Below are positions 33,619 to 43,222 of a stretch of 64,000 bases of DNA, piece by piece (position 1 is the first letter of the stretch; each line of letters starts with the position of its first letter). Source of the DNA: Vulcanimicrobiota bacterium (GTDB taxonomy: Bacteria; Vulcanimicrobiota; Xenobia; Xenobiales; JADMJV01); contig JAHBVR010000015.1 of the NCBI GenBank assembly GCA_019637395.1, positions 124,001 to 188,000 of the forward strand. Direction: 5' to 3'. The translations under genes were made by a program, and so were the position numbers. The notes beneath the pieces were generated by a model, which did no database searches, was not told the DNA's origin, and was given only the letters and a program-made list of their open reading frames with translations.

Positions 33619-35087
33619 ATACCCCGGACTGGCTGCTCGAGACCTTCCCCTTCGCCGTGCTCATCCTGGATGGGCAGCACTACGTCGTGCGCGCCAACCA
33701 GGAAGCGCGCCGCTTTTTCGGCAACCAGGCCGATAAGGGTAGCCATTTCTCGCAGCGCCTGAGCTCCGGACAGCATCGTCTGCCCAGCCCCGAGGCCGGT
33801 TCCAATGGCTGGGTTGTCGACGTGGTGGAAGCGCCGGACAAGCAGTGGCTCTACATTTTCCGAGAAGACGCCCAGGTCGCCTGGGTCTCGGAAGACACCG
33901 AGCGCATGGCCTTCGAGGATCCTCTCACCGGCCTGCCCAACTGGAACATTCTGGCCCAGTTTGTCGATCACAGCTGCTCGCAGGCCCAGCGCTATTCCAG
34001 ATCCTCGGCCTTGCTGCGCGTCGACCTCGACCATCTGCGCCATGTAAACACCGAGCTGGGGCGCAGCGCCGGCGACGAGGTGCTGATCCAGGCGGCCCAG
34101 CGCTTGCAGAACAATGTGCGCAGCTCCGACATCGTGGGCCGTCTGGAAGGCGACAGCTTCCTGGTGCTGCTCACCGAACTCACCAACGACCGCGGCACCC
34201 GTGGCGGAGACTCCGGACACCTGCCCGTGCGCGGGCGCGCCGCCGTGGTGGCCAATCGCCTGATCGCAGCTTTTCGCCAACCCTTCGCGGTGGCCGAGGC
34301 CCACATCAAATGTTCCGCCTCCATCGGCGTGGCCGTCTGTCCCGAGGATGCCCGCCTGGCCAACGAATGGATGGAAACGGCTGAACTGGCCCTCAAGCGA
34401 GCCAAAGACAACGGCGGCGACAGCTGCGAACTCTATGCCGAGGCCCTCAAGCAGAGTCACCAGCTCAAGAAAGAGCGCCACGCCGCCCTGGAAGACGCTC
34501 TGCGCGCCGACCAGCTCCAGTTCCGCTGGCTCCCCGCCCTGGGGCCCGAGCCCCTCGAACACTATTGGCCCGATTGGCCCGCCCACAAACTGGAAGGCCC
34601 GGAAGTACTCGACCTGGTCGACTCAGCCGGAGTGCACGGCCTGTGGGCCAGGTGGGAAAAGGCCTACCTGGAAGGCCATCAGGGCGAAGCCACTCGCCTG
34701 GCACCGCTGGCCTCCGCCTGGCTTAACCCCGGCATGGACACTGCTTTCCTGCTCGAAGCCGGCTGGCTCTGGGAAGTCGACGAAGGCCTGTTGCACCATC
34801 GCTACCGCCTGGAAAGCCTGCTCCACCTCCAGGAGAAGGGCCTCAACTGGGTGCTCAAATGCGGTTCGCGCGGCCTGCAAAGCCTGGCCGTGCTCGGCAA
34901 ACTCCAACCCAAAATGCTCAAACTTCCCATCCCCGCCAAACCCAGTTTTGAGCACGATCGCCTGCTCACTGCCTCGGCCTGCGTGGCCGAGGCCTTCAAG
35001 ATTGAACTACTGGTCGCACTGCCCAAAGACGCCGACCCCCCCCTGGTGGGCAAGTTGCAGCCGCGCTGGCTGGTGCGCACTCCTTAA
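33612..35087 (+). CDS. PAS-GGDEF-like protein with degenerate motif and EAL-like tail
   Basis: 491 residues, starting by overlap with the peptidase stop. Residues ~5-85 look PAS-like (PFAVLILDGQHYVVRANQEA). The GGDEF fold follows from DPLTGLPNWN (about 100) through LLRVDLDHLRHVNTELG. Its signature is RLEGDSF in place of RxGGDEF, so two of the five residues are lost, and the metal-binding Glu is Ser. The last 200 residues align only weakly with EAL domains (LEDALRADQLQFRWLPALG at the position of the usual YQPI) and lack the EAL signature. It is probably a c-di-GMP-binding or purely structural protein. It is similar to the C-terminal part of the giant protein at 37169-41533. Confidence 0.7.
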   Translation: MVNTPDWLLETFPFAVLILDGQHYVVRANQEARRFFGNQADKGSHFSQRLSSGQHRLPSPEAGSNGWVVDVVEAPDKQWLYIFREDAQVAWVSEDTERMAFEDPLTGLPNWNILAQFVDHSCSQAQRYSRSSALLRVDLDHLRHVNTELGRSAGDEVLIQAAQRLQNNVRSSDIVGRLEGDSFLVLLTELTNDRGTRGGDSGHLPVRGRAAVVANRLIAAFRQPFAVAEAHIKCSASIGVAVCPEDARLANEWMETAELALKRAKDNGGDSCELYAEALKQSHQLKKERHAALEDALRADQLQFRWLPALGPEPLEHYWPDWPAHKLEGPEVLDLVDSAGVHGLWARWEKAYLEGHQGEATRLAPLASAWLNPGMDTAFLLEAGWLWEVDEGLLHHRYRLESLLHLQEKGLNWVLKCGSRGLQSLAVLGKLQPKMLKLPIPAKPSFEHDRLLTASACVAEAFKIELLVALPKDADPPLVGKLQPRWLVRTP

Positions 35088-35530
35088 GCCGCGGAATTAT
35101 CCCTGGATTCCAGAACGCGCAGGCGTTCCTCAATCCGCTGGATGTGCTCCATGGTAGGCGCGTTCTCCACCCTGGTCCCAACCAAGTCCAGCATCTTGCC
35201 AAAGCGCTCTTCTACCAGACGCACGCGACCCTGCATAGTGCGGGTGGTCTCCCGCAGATCGCCCCGAGTCTGCCCGACCGCTTCGTTGCTGGCCGCCAGT
35301 TCGCCCCGGGTTGCCTGCAATTGCAACTGAACCTGGCGCACCGTCTCCTCCACTCTCCCGACGGCCGTTTCGGCGTTCCCAATCGCAGCTTCCGCCTTGC
35401 CCAGCCGGTCTTGCACAGCACCCAGGCCCTGGTCCATTTTACCCGCCAGGTAATCGATCTTCTGATCGAGACGCTCGGCCTCTTTGCGATATTCTCGGCG
35501 CATCTGGCTCATCTGCTCACGGAATGACAT
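35084..35530 (-). CDS. Coiled-coil protein, unknown
   Basis: 148 residues, highly charged and almost certainly one long coiled coil (heptads through MRREYRKEAERLDQKIDYLA, KAEAAIGNAETAVGRVEETV, RTMQGRVRLVEERF). No signal peptide or domain. Its stop codon shares TTAA with the stop of the convergent GGDEF-like gene. Confidence 0.6.
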   Translation of the reverse strand: MSFREQMSQMRREYRKEAERLDQKIDYLAGKMDQGLGAVQDRLGKAEAAIGNAETAVGRVEETVRQVQLQLQATRGELAASNEAVGQTRGDLRETTRTMQGRVRLVEERFGKMLDLVGTRVENAPTMEHIQRIEERLRVLESRDNSAA

Positions 35531-35603
35531 TGGCTAACCCTCCTCTATGTTTGTTCTCTGGTGACATCCTAAAGCCTGGGCTGGAAGAAGAGTTGAACTG
35601 GCC

Positions 35604-36701
35604 ATGTCCAAAGCAATCGAGGAACTGCCCTACCGCCGCAGAACTCGGCAGCGTGGCAAAATGGTTGCTGAGCTTAATCGTCTTGGGTTTGTTGGCAGCT
35701 GGATTCTTCAGCCAGTGGGCCTATTGGACCGAATTTCGCCGTCAGCCCGACCTCCTGGTTTTAACACTCACGGCACGGTAGCCCTGCAAGGAGGCAGCTG
35801 GAGCGCCGAATTTTCCACCGTCTGCCCCGCCAGCGCCAGCTATGAGACAAAAATCTCCTGTGCGGAGTCGGCCGCTCCCTTTCATCCGGCTCCCCTGGAC
35901 GCGATGCTGAAAGTCAATCAGGAACAAGTTTACCAAAAAATCGGCCATTGTCTCACCCAGCCCTCGATCAGAGAAGACCCCCAGAAACAGTTAAACGAAG
36001 CCCTCACCCGCCTCAAGGAGCTGGAAACGGCGGGCGCTTCGGTCGCCCTGGTAGAACAAGTTCACCGGCAGCTCGAAGCCTGCCACGCATCCGCCAGCGA
36101 CCTGGCTCGAGCCCTTTCCCTGGAGGCCCGCCTGCGCGCCGGGCAGCACCAGTGGCTCCCGGCCATCGAATTGACCCGACAGGCCACTCCCGCCTTGAAA
36201 GCCCAACTGAAGAACTACCGCTCCCAGGTTTGGACCGAAGTCGATCCGCCACAACTGTCCGGTGTGGATCCTGCCACCTTCAAATTCCCGGCCTCGGAGA
36301 AGCTGCAGGGCCTGGAGACAACCTATCTCGGCATCGTCTTTCCCACCGGCCAAAAATATTTAGCCGGCGAAAAATTGGCCGTCCTTCCCCTCTTGCCAGG
36401 CTTTCTGACAGCGACTTTTGACGAATATGAGGCTCGCCTGGATCTCCGCTACCCCGAACCGGAGCGCTCTTCGCGGGGGGGCGAAGGCGATGGTTTTAGC
36501 CTTGGTTTCGGGTCCAGCGCCGAAACCACACAAAAATGGCGCTTACAAATCCTGGAACTGGAATTGGGCTCCACCGTGAAGCATCCGGGCACCGGCCAGG
36601 ACTGCTCCAAGGTGGAGCGACTGGCTTTGGACTTCATCTACAAAGACCGCGGGCCGGTGTGCAGCTACGGAAAACTACGCTACCACTCCCACTACCGGTA
36701 A
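35604..36701 (+). CDS. Membrane-anchored protein, unknown, with two apparent compensating frameshifts
   Basis: ATG 35604 gives a basic N-terminus (YRRRTRQRGK). The annotated frame then lacks any membrane segment, while a neighbouring frame between 35658 and 35762 encodes WLLSLIVLGLLAAGFFSQWA, a convincing transmembrane helix directly after the basic stretch. One fewer A in AAAA (35658-35661) and one more T in TTTT (35759-35762) restore a single frame that enters GTVALQGGSWSAEFS and runs to the stop at 36701. The extracytoplasmic part is about 300 residues with no known family. It is therefore either real frameshift mutations (a dead or recoded gene) or two homopolymer sequencing errors. Confidence 0.6.
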   Translation: MSKAIEELPYRRRTRQRGKMVAELNRLGFVGSWILQPVGLLDRISPSARPPGFNTHGTVALQGGSWSAEFSTVCPASASYETKISCAESAAPFHPAPLDAMLKVNQEQVYQKIGHCLTQPSIREDPQKQLNEALTRLKELETAGASVALVEQVHRQLEACHASASDLARALSLEARLRAGQHQWLPAIELTRQATPALKAQLKNYRSQVWTEVDPPQLSGVDPATFKFPASEKLQGLETTYLGIVFPTGQKYLAGEKLAVLPLLPGFLTATFDEYEARLDLRYPEPERSSRGGEGDGFSLGFGSSAETTQKWRLQILELELGSTVKHPGTGQDCSKVERLALDFIYKDRGPVCSYGKLRYHSHYR

Positions 36702-37100
36702 TCAGGAAGCGGTGATCTTGAACCCCTCGGTGCTTTTCTTGGTGAGCACGTCGCCGCAGTCCCAGCGGTAGGGGGCCTCGATATGATGGGTGACTTTGGA
36801 GCCGTCTTCCCAGATCCACGACTTGAGGGTGACATTGCCGGCCTTTACCGACAGCGTCTGATGCTCAAAGGCCCAGGAACCATCGGACTGCTTTTCCCAG
36901 CCCTGGTGGGGAGCCAGGCCGGTCACGAGAAAATCCTGGACGCGTTTGTCGTCCACCGAGTGAATGAAATCGTCGCCCGGCTGGCAGAACGAAGAATCGA
37001 CACAACCATCGGAACGAATCTCATCCACCGAGGGGTGCCCGGCGAAATTGCCGTTGAACACGGTGCCGTAGGGAATGCCACTCCAGCCTGAAAGCTTCAT
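36702..37100 (-). CDS. Hypothetical protein
   Basis: 132 residues, no signal peptide. Trp- and Asp-rich, with strand-like segments (VKAGNVTLKSWIWEDGSKV). No family recognised. Its stop is directly adjacent to the convergent stop of the previous gene. Confidence 0.55.
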   Translation of the reverse strand: MKLSGWSGIPYGTVFNGNFAGHPSVDEIRSDGCVDSSFCQPGDDFIHSVDDKRVQDFLVTGLAPHQGWEKQSDGSWAFEHQTLSVKAGNVTLKSWIWEDGSKVTHHIEAPYRWDCGDVLTKKSTEGFKITAS

Positions 37101-37168
37101 GGGCCCACTCTAACCGCAAACTCTCCCCAACAAGTGAACGGGAAGTTACAACTTACAAAACCAGCAGT

Positions 37169-40100
37169 TCACCGTAAAAGACGGCCGGCTCGAGCCAGTT
37201 CACTGATCTGAGCGGCGTCGGTGGGAATGTAGACCAGGTTACCCTGCACGTACTCGCATTCCAACTGGCGGCACAGGCTCAGTTGAGCCGCGTTCTCCAC
37301 GCCCACGGCCACCGGGCGCACGCGCAAGACGCGGGCCAGAGCCATAGCGGCCGCAGTCACATTCAAAGCGGCCGCGTTGGAGGCCGAATGGAACAAGAAC
37401 TTGCGGTCCACCTTGATCAGAGTGGTCAGTTCGCTGTGAATCCGCTCTAGCGACGAGAAACCCGAACCGAAACGATCCAAGGCCACGCGCACGCCGGCCT
37501 GGCGGAGCGCCAGTAAAATCCCCTGCACCCGCTGGATGTCCAGCATCTGCACCGACTCGGGTATTTCCACCACGAAATTGTGGGCCGGCGCCCCTGTCGA
37601 CTCCAGCGCGCGCCGAATGGTATCCACCAGGTCGGCCTGCAAAAACTGGCGGGTGGACAGGTTGACGGTCACAAACAGGTCCAGACCCTGGCGCGACCAC
37701 TCGTAGAGTTGCTGAGCCGCCTGCAGAATGACCCAACGGCCTAGAGGAACCATCACGCCCGTCTCGTCAGCCACCTCCAGGAAGTAGTCGGGCGTCAAAA
37801 CCCCGTAAGACGGATGCGCCCAGCGCAGTAAAGACTCCACGCCCTTGATAGCACCCGTAGCCAGATGCACGATCGGTTGATAGAGTAATTGGAACTGGCG
37901 AGCCTCCACACCTTTGCGCAGCTCGGCTTCCAGGGTGGCGCGCGCCTCATGGCGTTTCTGCAACTCGTCGGTATAAAACTGGACCTGGTTGCGGCCCAGC
38001 TCCTTGGCGCGGCGCATGGACTCATAGGCGTGCACCATCATCTTCTCGCCGTCCTCGGCGTCGCTGGGAAATTGCGAAACACCGATGGAAGCGGTGACCA
38101 AAACCGGCTGACCGCCAGCGATGATGGGTGGGGCCAGCACCTCCTGGATACGCTTCAAAACGATGGAAATCGATTGGGGAGCATCCGCTTCGCCAGCCAC
38201 CTCGGAAAGCAGAATCAGAAAATCGTCCTCATTCTTGCGGCATAAAACATCGGAAGTGCGCACTACTTTTTGTAGGCGCTCGCCTACCTGGCGCAACACC
38301 TCGTCACCCGCCTCAGGACCTAAGGCCTCATTCAAAGCCGCAAAGCGATCAAGATCCACATGCACCAGCGCGCATTTGCGCTGATACCGATCGACCTGCT
38401 TGAGCGAGAAATCCAGATAGCGCTTGAGCAGATTCAGATTGGGCAGCCTGGTGAGACTGTCTTCAAAAGCCAACTGCTCGGTTTCCTTACCGGCACCCTC
38501 ACCGGCCGGCACCGCCAAGGCTTGCTGCTGTTGGAGGGTCGCCAACTGGGCCTGCAGCGCCACCACTTCGGCGGAAGACTCTCCGCCGGCGCGGGCCCCA
38601 TCCAACTCAGCCTGGAGACGCAGCACCTCGGCTTCCAACTCGGGAACACGGGGCTCCACCGAAGTCCCCTGCAATTCATCAATGCGGCCGTGAGCGGCTG
38701 CAAGCTCCCCTTTGAGCCGGGTGACTTCGGGTTCAAAATTGCTGGCCTGCTCCAGCAAATCCTCCAGCTCGGCCACGCGCGCGTCGGCATCAGCCCTGGC
38801 CTGAGCGACCGCCGCTTCCAGCTCGGCCACCCGGAGATCGGGCGCCCCGCCATCCAGTAGCGCCGCCTCCAGTTCGGCCGCCTTGGCCTCCAGCTCGGCA
38901 AGGCGCGGATCAGGACCGGAACCGTCCACCAGCGCGGCTTCCAACTCAGCCACCCGGGCTTCATGATCGGCGCGAACCCTGGTCAGCTCGGTCTCCAGCT
39001 CGGCAATGCGCGGATCGGGAGCCTGGGGAGCTTCCAACTCGGAAACCTTGGCTTCCAATTCCGTCACCCGCCCGGCGCTCTCTCTCAGCAGTTGCAATTG
39101 CTGGGCCTGTTCGTCCACCTGGCCGCGCAGTAAAAAGACTTCCGTCTCCAACTTGTCGGCCAACTCCACCCGCTCGATCATCTCATCCAGTTGCTCTTGC
39201 AGCAGACGAGCTTTTTCCTCGCCGGCCGTCAGACTGGCCTTAAGCGTCTCGGCCTCGGCCGAAGGGGTCTTGCGAGCCTCTTCGGCCGCATCTAACTGAT
39301 TTTCCAGATCGCTGAGAGCGGCCGCCTGAGCCTCGGCTTCGGCCGTCTTGGCCTCCAGTCGGGAACTCATCTCCGCCACTTCGCCGCGGGCCTTTTCCAG
39401 TTCCACTTCCGTCTCGTCTAAATGGCGCAACAACTCGTCGCGCTCTTTCTCGACCGAAATCAAGTGCTGCTGCACGTCGTCAAACTCACCGCTGACGTGC
39501 TGCATCTGCTCCAACTGCTGGCGAGCCAGGGCCAACTCCTCCAGCGTGCTCCGGGCCGTACCTTCGCTTTCGGTCAGTTTCTCGTGCAGGTCGGCCGACT
39601 CCAGTTGCAGTTCGGCCAGTTGCTCCTCCAACCGGGAAGCCAGGCTTTTCTCGGCAGAATCGGAGTCGCTCAGACGAGCCGTGAGCTTCTCATTCTCCGC
39701 CTGCAGTTCGGTCACCAGCGCCTGACTGGTGCTGATCTGAGCCTGAGCCTCGGAAAATTGGGCTTGAATGTCCTGGATCTGGGCCTGGGCTTGCAGCAGG
39801 GCCGTTTGCGACTCGTTCACCTGCGTCTGCGACTCGGCCCAATGTTCCTGAGCCGTAGCCAGCTCCACCTGCACGTTGGTGCACTCGTCCTGGGCGGCGC
39901 TGAGCTGCCCGCTCAATTCGCTGATCTGCTCCTGGGCCGCCAGCAACTGCACCTGCAATTGCTCAGACTCGCCGTCCCGAGCGTTTTTCAAGTCTTCCAT
40001 CTCGGCGCTGAGCTTTTCGAGACGCTCCAGCAACTCGGCCTGGGCCTTGTCCTGCTGCGCCTGAGCCAACTGCGCCGCCGATTCCAGCTCCAAGCCGCGC

Positions 40101-41533
40101 TGTTGCGCCTGCTCCAGCTCGGTGCGGCTTTCCACCCATTTTTCTTCCAACTCGGAACGCTCGACCTCAAGAAAATCCAACCGTTCCTGAAGCTCGCGCA
40201 CTTGCTCTTGCAGCTTCTCCAGCTCGCCCGGCTCGACCGTCTGACTGGCTTGCGCCTCCTGCCAGTTCTGGCGCTCCTCGCGTAACTGCTCCAGCTCGGT
40301 GATCACCTGCAGGTGCACCAATTCGAGCTCTTCCACTTCGCTCTCGCGGATCTTCCACTGGGCTTCACGCTCTTCCCAGTCGGACAACTCGGCGCTGGCC
40401 TTCTTGGTGGCGGCGCGGGCCGTTTCCAGCTCCTCGCGCAGAATCTCTACCTGCTCGGTCAAATCTTGAATCCTGGCCGCCCCGCCGCTCAGCTCGCGCA
40501 GCTTCTTCTCGGCGGCCAGCTCAGCCAGAGCTGCTTCCAACTGCTCTTCCACCTGGCGCACACTGTCCTGGACATCCTCCAGGTGGCGCTCGGTCTCGCG
40601 CGCCTGTGATTCGGCCTCCTCCATGAGCTGCTCGGCCTCTTTGGCCCGCTCCTCGGCCAGGTCCACGCGGCTTTCCACCGCCCGCAGTTCCTGCTCTACT
40701 TGCGAAGTGCGCGCCTGCGCGGCCTCCAATTCGGCCTTCAACTCCGCCTCATGGTCGCGCAAGGATTGCAGTTCAGCGCCCCCGGCACTGGCCTCATCCA
40801 GCAAGCTCTCGGCCGCCTGGGCTCGCTCCTCGGCCTCCTTCAGTTGTTTCTTCAGCGTGGACTCGCTTTGCGAAGTCTCCTCAAGCAGCGTCTCGGCCTC
40901 GCCGGCCCGCTCCTCGGCCCTGGCCAGAGCCTGTTCCAGTTGGGTCGCCCGTTCCTGAACGCTGGCCAGTTGGGCCCTGGCTTCAGCGTCGCTGGCTTCG
41001 GCCAGCAATTTCTCGGCCGCGGAGGCGCGTTCCTCAGCCTTGGCCAGTTGCTCCTTCAAAGAAGCGTCGCCGCCGGTGACTTTGGCGGCCTTGCGCGCCT
41101 CCTGCAGCAGGCCTTGCAACTGGGCAACCTGCTCCTCGGCTTCGCGGGCCCGCTCTTCGGCCGCTTCCAGACGCCATTCGGTGGAAAACGAAGCGGAATT
41201 GGAACTGATGGTGGTCAAAACCAACAAAGTGGCGTCCTGACCCTGCCAGGTCAGGGTGGAGACCTGGCGATTGAGGTCGAGAGTCCGCATGGGGCCCTCT
41301 TCCAATTCTTCCGGGAAAGGCTCGTTCAGCAGTTTCTCCCGTTTCTTCTTGAACATCCTCTCGGCGCTACGATTGGCCCACAAAACCTGGCGCGACTCGG
41401 TTTCGACCACCATTAACCCGTTGGGGTCGTGGTCTAAAACGGCCTCGAGATCCGAAAGCTCTTCTTCCTCCACCACGGCGACATCGCCGCCGTTTTCCAC
41501 GGGATCGTTCGTCTTGCGCTTTTTGCGTGCCAT
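37169..41533 (-). CDS. Giant PAS / coiled-coil / GGDEF / EAL protein with degenerate catalytic motifs
   Basis: 1454 residues from ATG 41533 (an ATG at 41551 is the alternative). A PAS-like domain occupies about 25-115 (LDHDPNGLMVVETESRQVLW). About 850 residues of nearly uninterrupted Glu/Ala/Leu/Gln coiled coil follow. Then comes GGDEF (~1025-1190, LAFEDSLTRLPNLNLLKRYL) whose signature is NEDDF, and EAL (~1200-1450) with ESLLRW. In the EAL domain the second Asp of DDFG is Arg (ALDRFGSG) and the first Glu of AEGVE is Val (VAVGVE), while Lys in LIKVDRKFL is kept. Catalytic cyclase or phosphodiesterase activity is therefore unlikely; c-di-GMP binding is possible. No transmembrane helix. The coiled coil could span over 100 nm and act as a cytoplasmic tether or scaffold. 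Confidence 0.85.
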   Translation of the reverse strand: MARKKRKTNDPVENGGDVAVVEEEELSDLEAVLDHDPNGLMVVETESRQVLWANRSAERMFKKKREKLLNEPFPEELEEGPMRTLDLNRQVSTLTWQGQDATLLVLTTISSNSASFSTEWRLEAAEERAREAEEQVAQLQGLLQEARKAAKVTGGDASLKEQLAKAEERASAAEKLLAEASDAEARAQLASVQERATQLEQALARAEERAGEAETLLEETSQSESTLKKQLKEAEERAQAAESLLDEASAGGAELQSLRDHEAELKAELEAAQARTSQVEQELRAVESRVDLAEERAKEAEQLMEEAESQARETERHLEDVQDSVRQVEEQLEAALAELAAEKKLRELSGGAARIQDLTEQVEILREELETARAATKKASAELSDWEEREAQWKIRESEVEELELVHLQVITELEQLREERQNWQEAQASQTVEPGELEKLQEQVRELQERLDFLEVERSELEEKWVESRTELEQAQQRGLELESAAQLAQAQQDKAQAELLERLEKLSAEMEDLKNARDGESEQLQVQLLAAQEQISELSGQLSAAQDECTNVQVELATAQEHWAESQTQVNESQTALLQAQAQIQDIQAQFSEAQAQISTSQALVTELQAENEKLTARLSDSDSAEKSLASRLEEQLAELQLESADLHEKLTESEGTARSTLEELALARQQLEQMQHVSGEFDDVQQHLISVEKERDELLRHLDETEVELEKARGEVAEMSSRLEAKTAEAEAQAAALSDLENQLDAAEEARKTPSAEAETLKASLTAGEEKARLLQEQLDEMIERVELADKLETEVFLLRGQVDEQAQQLQLLRESAGRVTELEAKVSELEAPQAPDPRIAELETELTRVRADHEARVAELEAALVDGSGPDPRLAELEAKAAELEAALLDGGAPDLRVAELEAAVAQARADADARVAELEDLLEQASNFEPEVTRLKGELAAAHGRIDELQGTSVEPRVPELEAEVLRLQAELDGARAGGESSAEVVALQAQLATLQQQQALAVPAGEGAGKETEQLAFEDSLTRLPNLNLLKRYLDFSLKQVDRYQRKCALVHVDLDRFAALNEALGPEAGDEVLRQVGERLQKVVRTSDVLCRKNEDDFLILLSEVAGEADAPQSISIVLKRIQEVLAPPIIAGGQPVLVTASIGVSQFPSDAEDGEKMMVHAYESMRRAKELGRNQVQFYTDELQKRHEARATLEAELRKGVEARQFQLLYQPIVHLATGAIKGVESLLRWAHPSYGVLTPDYFLEVADETGVMVPLGRWVILQAAQQLYEWSRQGLDLFVTVNLSTRQFLQADLVDTIRRALESTGAPAHNFVVEIPESVQMLDIQRVQGILLALRQAGVRVALDRFGSGFSSLERIHSELTTLIKVDRKFLFHSASNAAALNVTAAAMALARVLRVRPVAVGVENAAQLSLCRQLECEYVQGNLVYIPTDAAQISELARAGRLLR

Positions 41534-41594
41534 GAGCCCGCGTTTCTTCATGGGGAGGAAGCGGGCCTTCTAAATGTACGGAGAAGCAGTACTT

Positions 41595-41945
41595 ATGAAG
41601 AGAGCGATCCTGCTGGCCTGCCTGATTGGGTACGGCTCCCCGGCACAAACCGTCCCTGAACAAAAGCAGATGCGTCAAATCCTGGAGAATCTGGCCCAGG
41701 CCCGTCCCGAAGCCGAACAGCAAGTCGACTGGGATCACCTGCACATTCCCAAAGCCCGGAATTTACCCGATTACGCCAGCCTCAGCACCAATCAACAAGC
41801 CGCTTTTCGCAAAGCCGTACGGGCCACCCTTCGCCCCCATCTGCGGGACCTGAAGGCCGGCCCGGGCCTTGTCTTAGAGGGTGCCGGAGTCCAATTCCGC
41901 TTCCGTAAAACACCTCAGGGCTTGAAGTTGACGGCTATTCTATAG
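41595..41945 (+). CDS. Small exported protein, unknown
   Basis: 116 residues from ATG 41595, chosen over the start at 41574 because it opens with a signal peptide (MKRAILLACLIGYGSPA). The mature part is soluble and polar. No family. Its stop overlaps the stop of the convergent kinase gene by a few bases. Confidence 0.55.
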   Translation: MKRAILLACLIGYGSPAQTVPEQKQMRQILENLAQARPEAEQQVDWDHLHIPKARNLPDYASLSTNQQAAFRKAVRATLRPHLRDLKAGPGLVLEGAGVQFRFRKTPQGLKLTAIL

Positions 41946-42746
41946 TCCGATACGCCGGCGCTCCAACTGCACGCACCCCAAAAGGGCGGCTTCCGCTTCT
42001 AAACGCAGCAACCGCAGCCCCCAGCGCTCCTGAATCTCCTCGGCGGAAACCCAACCGCGCTCAAACCACTCGCCGAAATGCCCTCCCAGGGCCAGCACCT
42101 CCGGCCGTACCACTTCCAGACGGCGGGCCAGCAAGGCCTGCAAGGCCTCCTGAAATGGCCGCGGCCGCTCGGTTCTCCAGGCTCCCGCCCGCAACCAGGC
42201 CTCCCCGTCCCGCCCCTTAAACTCCCAGGTCGAGGCCCGGCCCAACCTGGCGGAAAACTCCTCGCGCGTCCAGCTTCGCCCTTCCTCATAGTAAGCCTCA
42301 CCCAGTCCCGAACCACTGATGAGCGCATAGGCCGAAGCGAAGTCATAAAGAACGGCGGCCCCCTCCAAAGCGGCGCGCGCATCACTATGCAGACATGGCG
42401 TTCCCTGCAGCGGCACCAGGGCTCCCAAACGCTCCACCAGATCCGGAATGGCCGGACCATAACGAGCGGCCACCGTACCCATTCCGTCAGCGGAGGGCGC
42501 TCCCGCCCAGGCCAACCCCAGGCGAAAGGGCGGAGTCCAACCGGCTCGCTCGGCCACCGAATGAATCAAGGTCGCCGCCTGGGCCACCCGCGACGGTCCC
42601 AACGAGGAATCGAAGTTCTCCACCGCCACCGGACCGCAGAAACGCGCCGTTCCGGAAAAGCAAATAGGTGCCACTCGGATTCGAGTGGCACCCGCATCAA
42701 TGGCCAGCCAATACTGCGGCTCTAACTCAGTTGACTCAACACCCAT
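41940..42746 (-). CDS. BadF/BcrA/NAGK-type sugar kinase or ATPase
   Basis: 268 residues from ATG 42746. An open extension upstream overlaps the preceding gene more deeply. It is an ASKHA-fold enzyme: phosphate-1 loop IDAGATRIRV, a central LGLAWAGAPS, phosphate-2 ISGSGLGEAYYEEG and the adenosine loop LALGGH. Relatives are N-acetylglucosamine kinases and the BadF/BadG/HgdC activator ATPases. No Fe-S-binding cysteines of the activator type are visible, so a sugar kinase is more likely, perhaps for amino-sugar recycling. It overlaps the upstream hypothetical gene by 25 nt. Confidence 0.7.
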   Translation of the reverse strand: MGVESTELEPQYWLAIDAGATRIRVAPICFSGTARFCGPVAVENFDSSLGPSRVAQAATLIHSVAERAGWTPPFRLGLAWAGAPSADGMGTVAARYGPAIPDLVERLGALVPLQGTPCLHSDARAALEGAAVLYDFASAYALISGSGLGEAYYEEGRSWTREEFSARLGRASTWEFKGRDGEAWLRAGAWRTERPRPFQEALQALLARRLEVVRPEVLALGGHFGEWFERGWVSAEEIQERWGLRLLRLEAEAALLGCVQLERRRIGL

Positions 42747-43099
42747 TGTCGATTGTGAAACGCAAACCACGCCTTACCCACCTCTTGGGTCCCGCGAAAC
42801 AGTTCGCAAACCACGGCCGAGTTACTCACCTCGTGCGCCTCACCCAACCGCAACCGTCCCCACGGACCCGAAATAATCGGCTTCATCCTCTGGAAGAATC
42901 GAGACGACCCCTCCACCTGGAGGCGGCGCTGCATCATCGCCCGCAAATTCGGATGAATCGTCTCCCACAGACACGTCGGCTGTTCCGTCAAAATCGCTCG
43001 ACAGTACGTGTCCCACGTCGAGCGGGGCGTTCGCAAGTCTACTATCGGGGCCAAACGGAACATTTCCGTCATCCCCAGTGCCAAAGCCTGAGCCATCAA
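42722..43099 (-). CDS. Hypothetical protein
   Basis: 125 residues, soluble. It contains a Trp/Met-rich segment (TCLWETIHPNLRAMMQRRLQ) followed by strand-like regions ending FAFHNRQWVLSQLS, which would fit a small NTF2-like fold, but this is only a shape argument. It is cotranscribed with the kinase gene. Confidence 0.5.
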   Translation of the reverse strand: MMAQALALGMTEMFRLAPIVDLRTPRSTWDTYCRAILTEQPTCLWETIHPNLRAMMQRRLQVEGSSRFFQRMKPIISGPWGRLRLGEAHEVSNSAVVCELFRGTQEVGKAWFAFHNRQWVLSQLS

Positions 43100-43222
43100 G
43101 CGATCTCCAATCGGTTTGTGAGCCGATATTATGACAACTTTGCTCTCAGCTTATTGCCAAATTGTTAACGCGCCGCCATGTCATTCACATCTCGTTTACA
43201 AATGCAACCTCCCGTTAACAAC

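Noticed and set aside
33432-34586. 384-codon minus-strand frame
   Set aside because: Antisense to the M13 peptidase end and the GGDEF-like gene, both clearly coding.
39422-41416. Long + strand Leu-rich frames across the giant coiled coil
   Set aside because: Caused by the biased Glu/Ala/Leu codons of the opposite strand.
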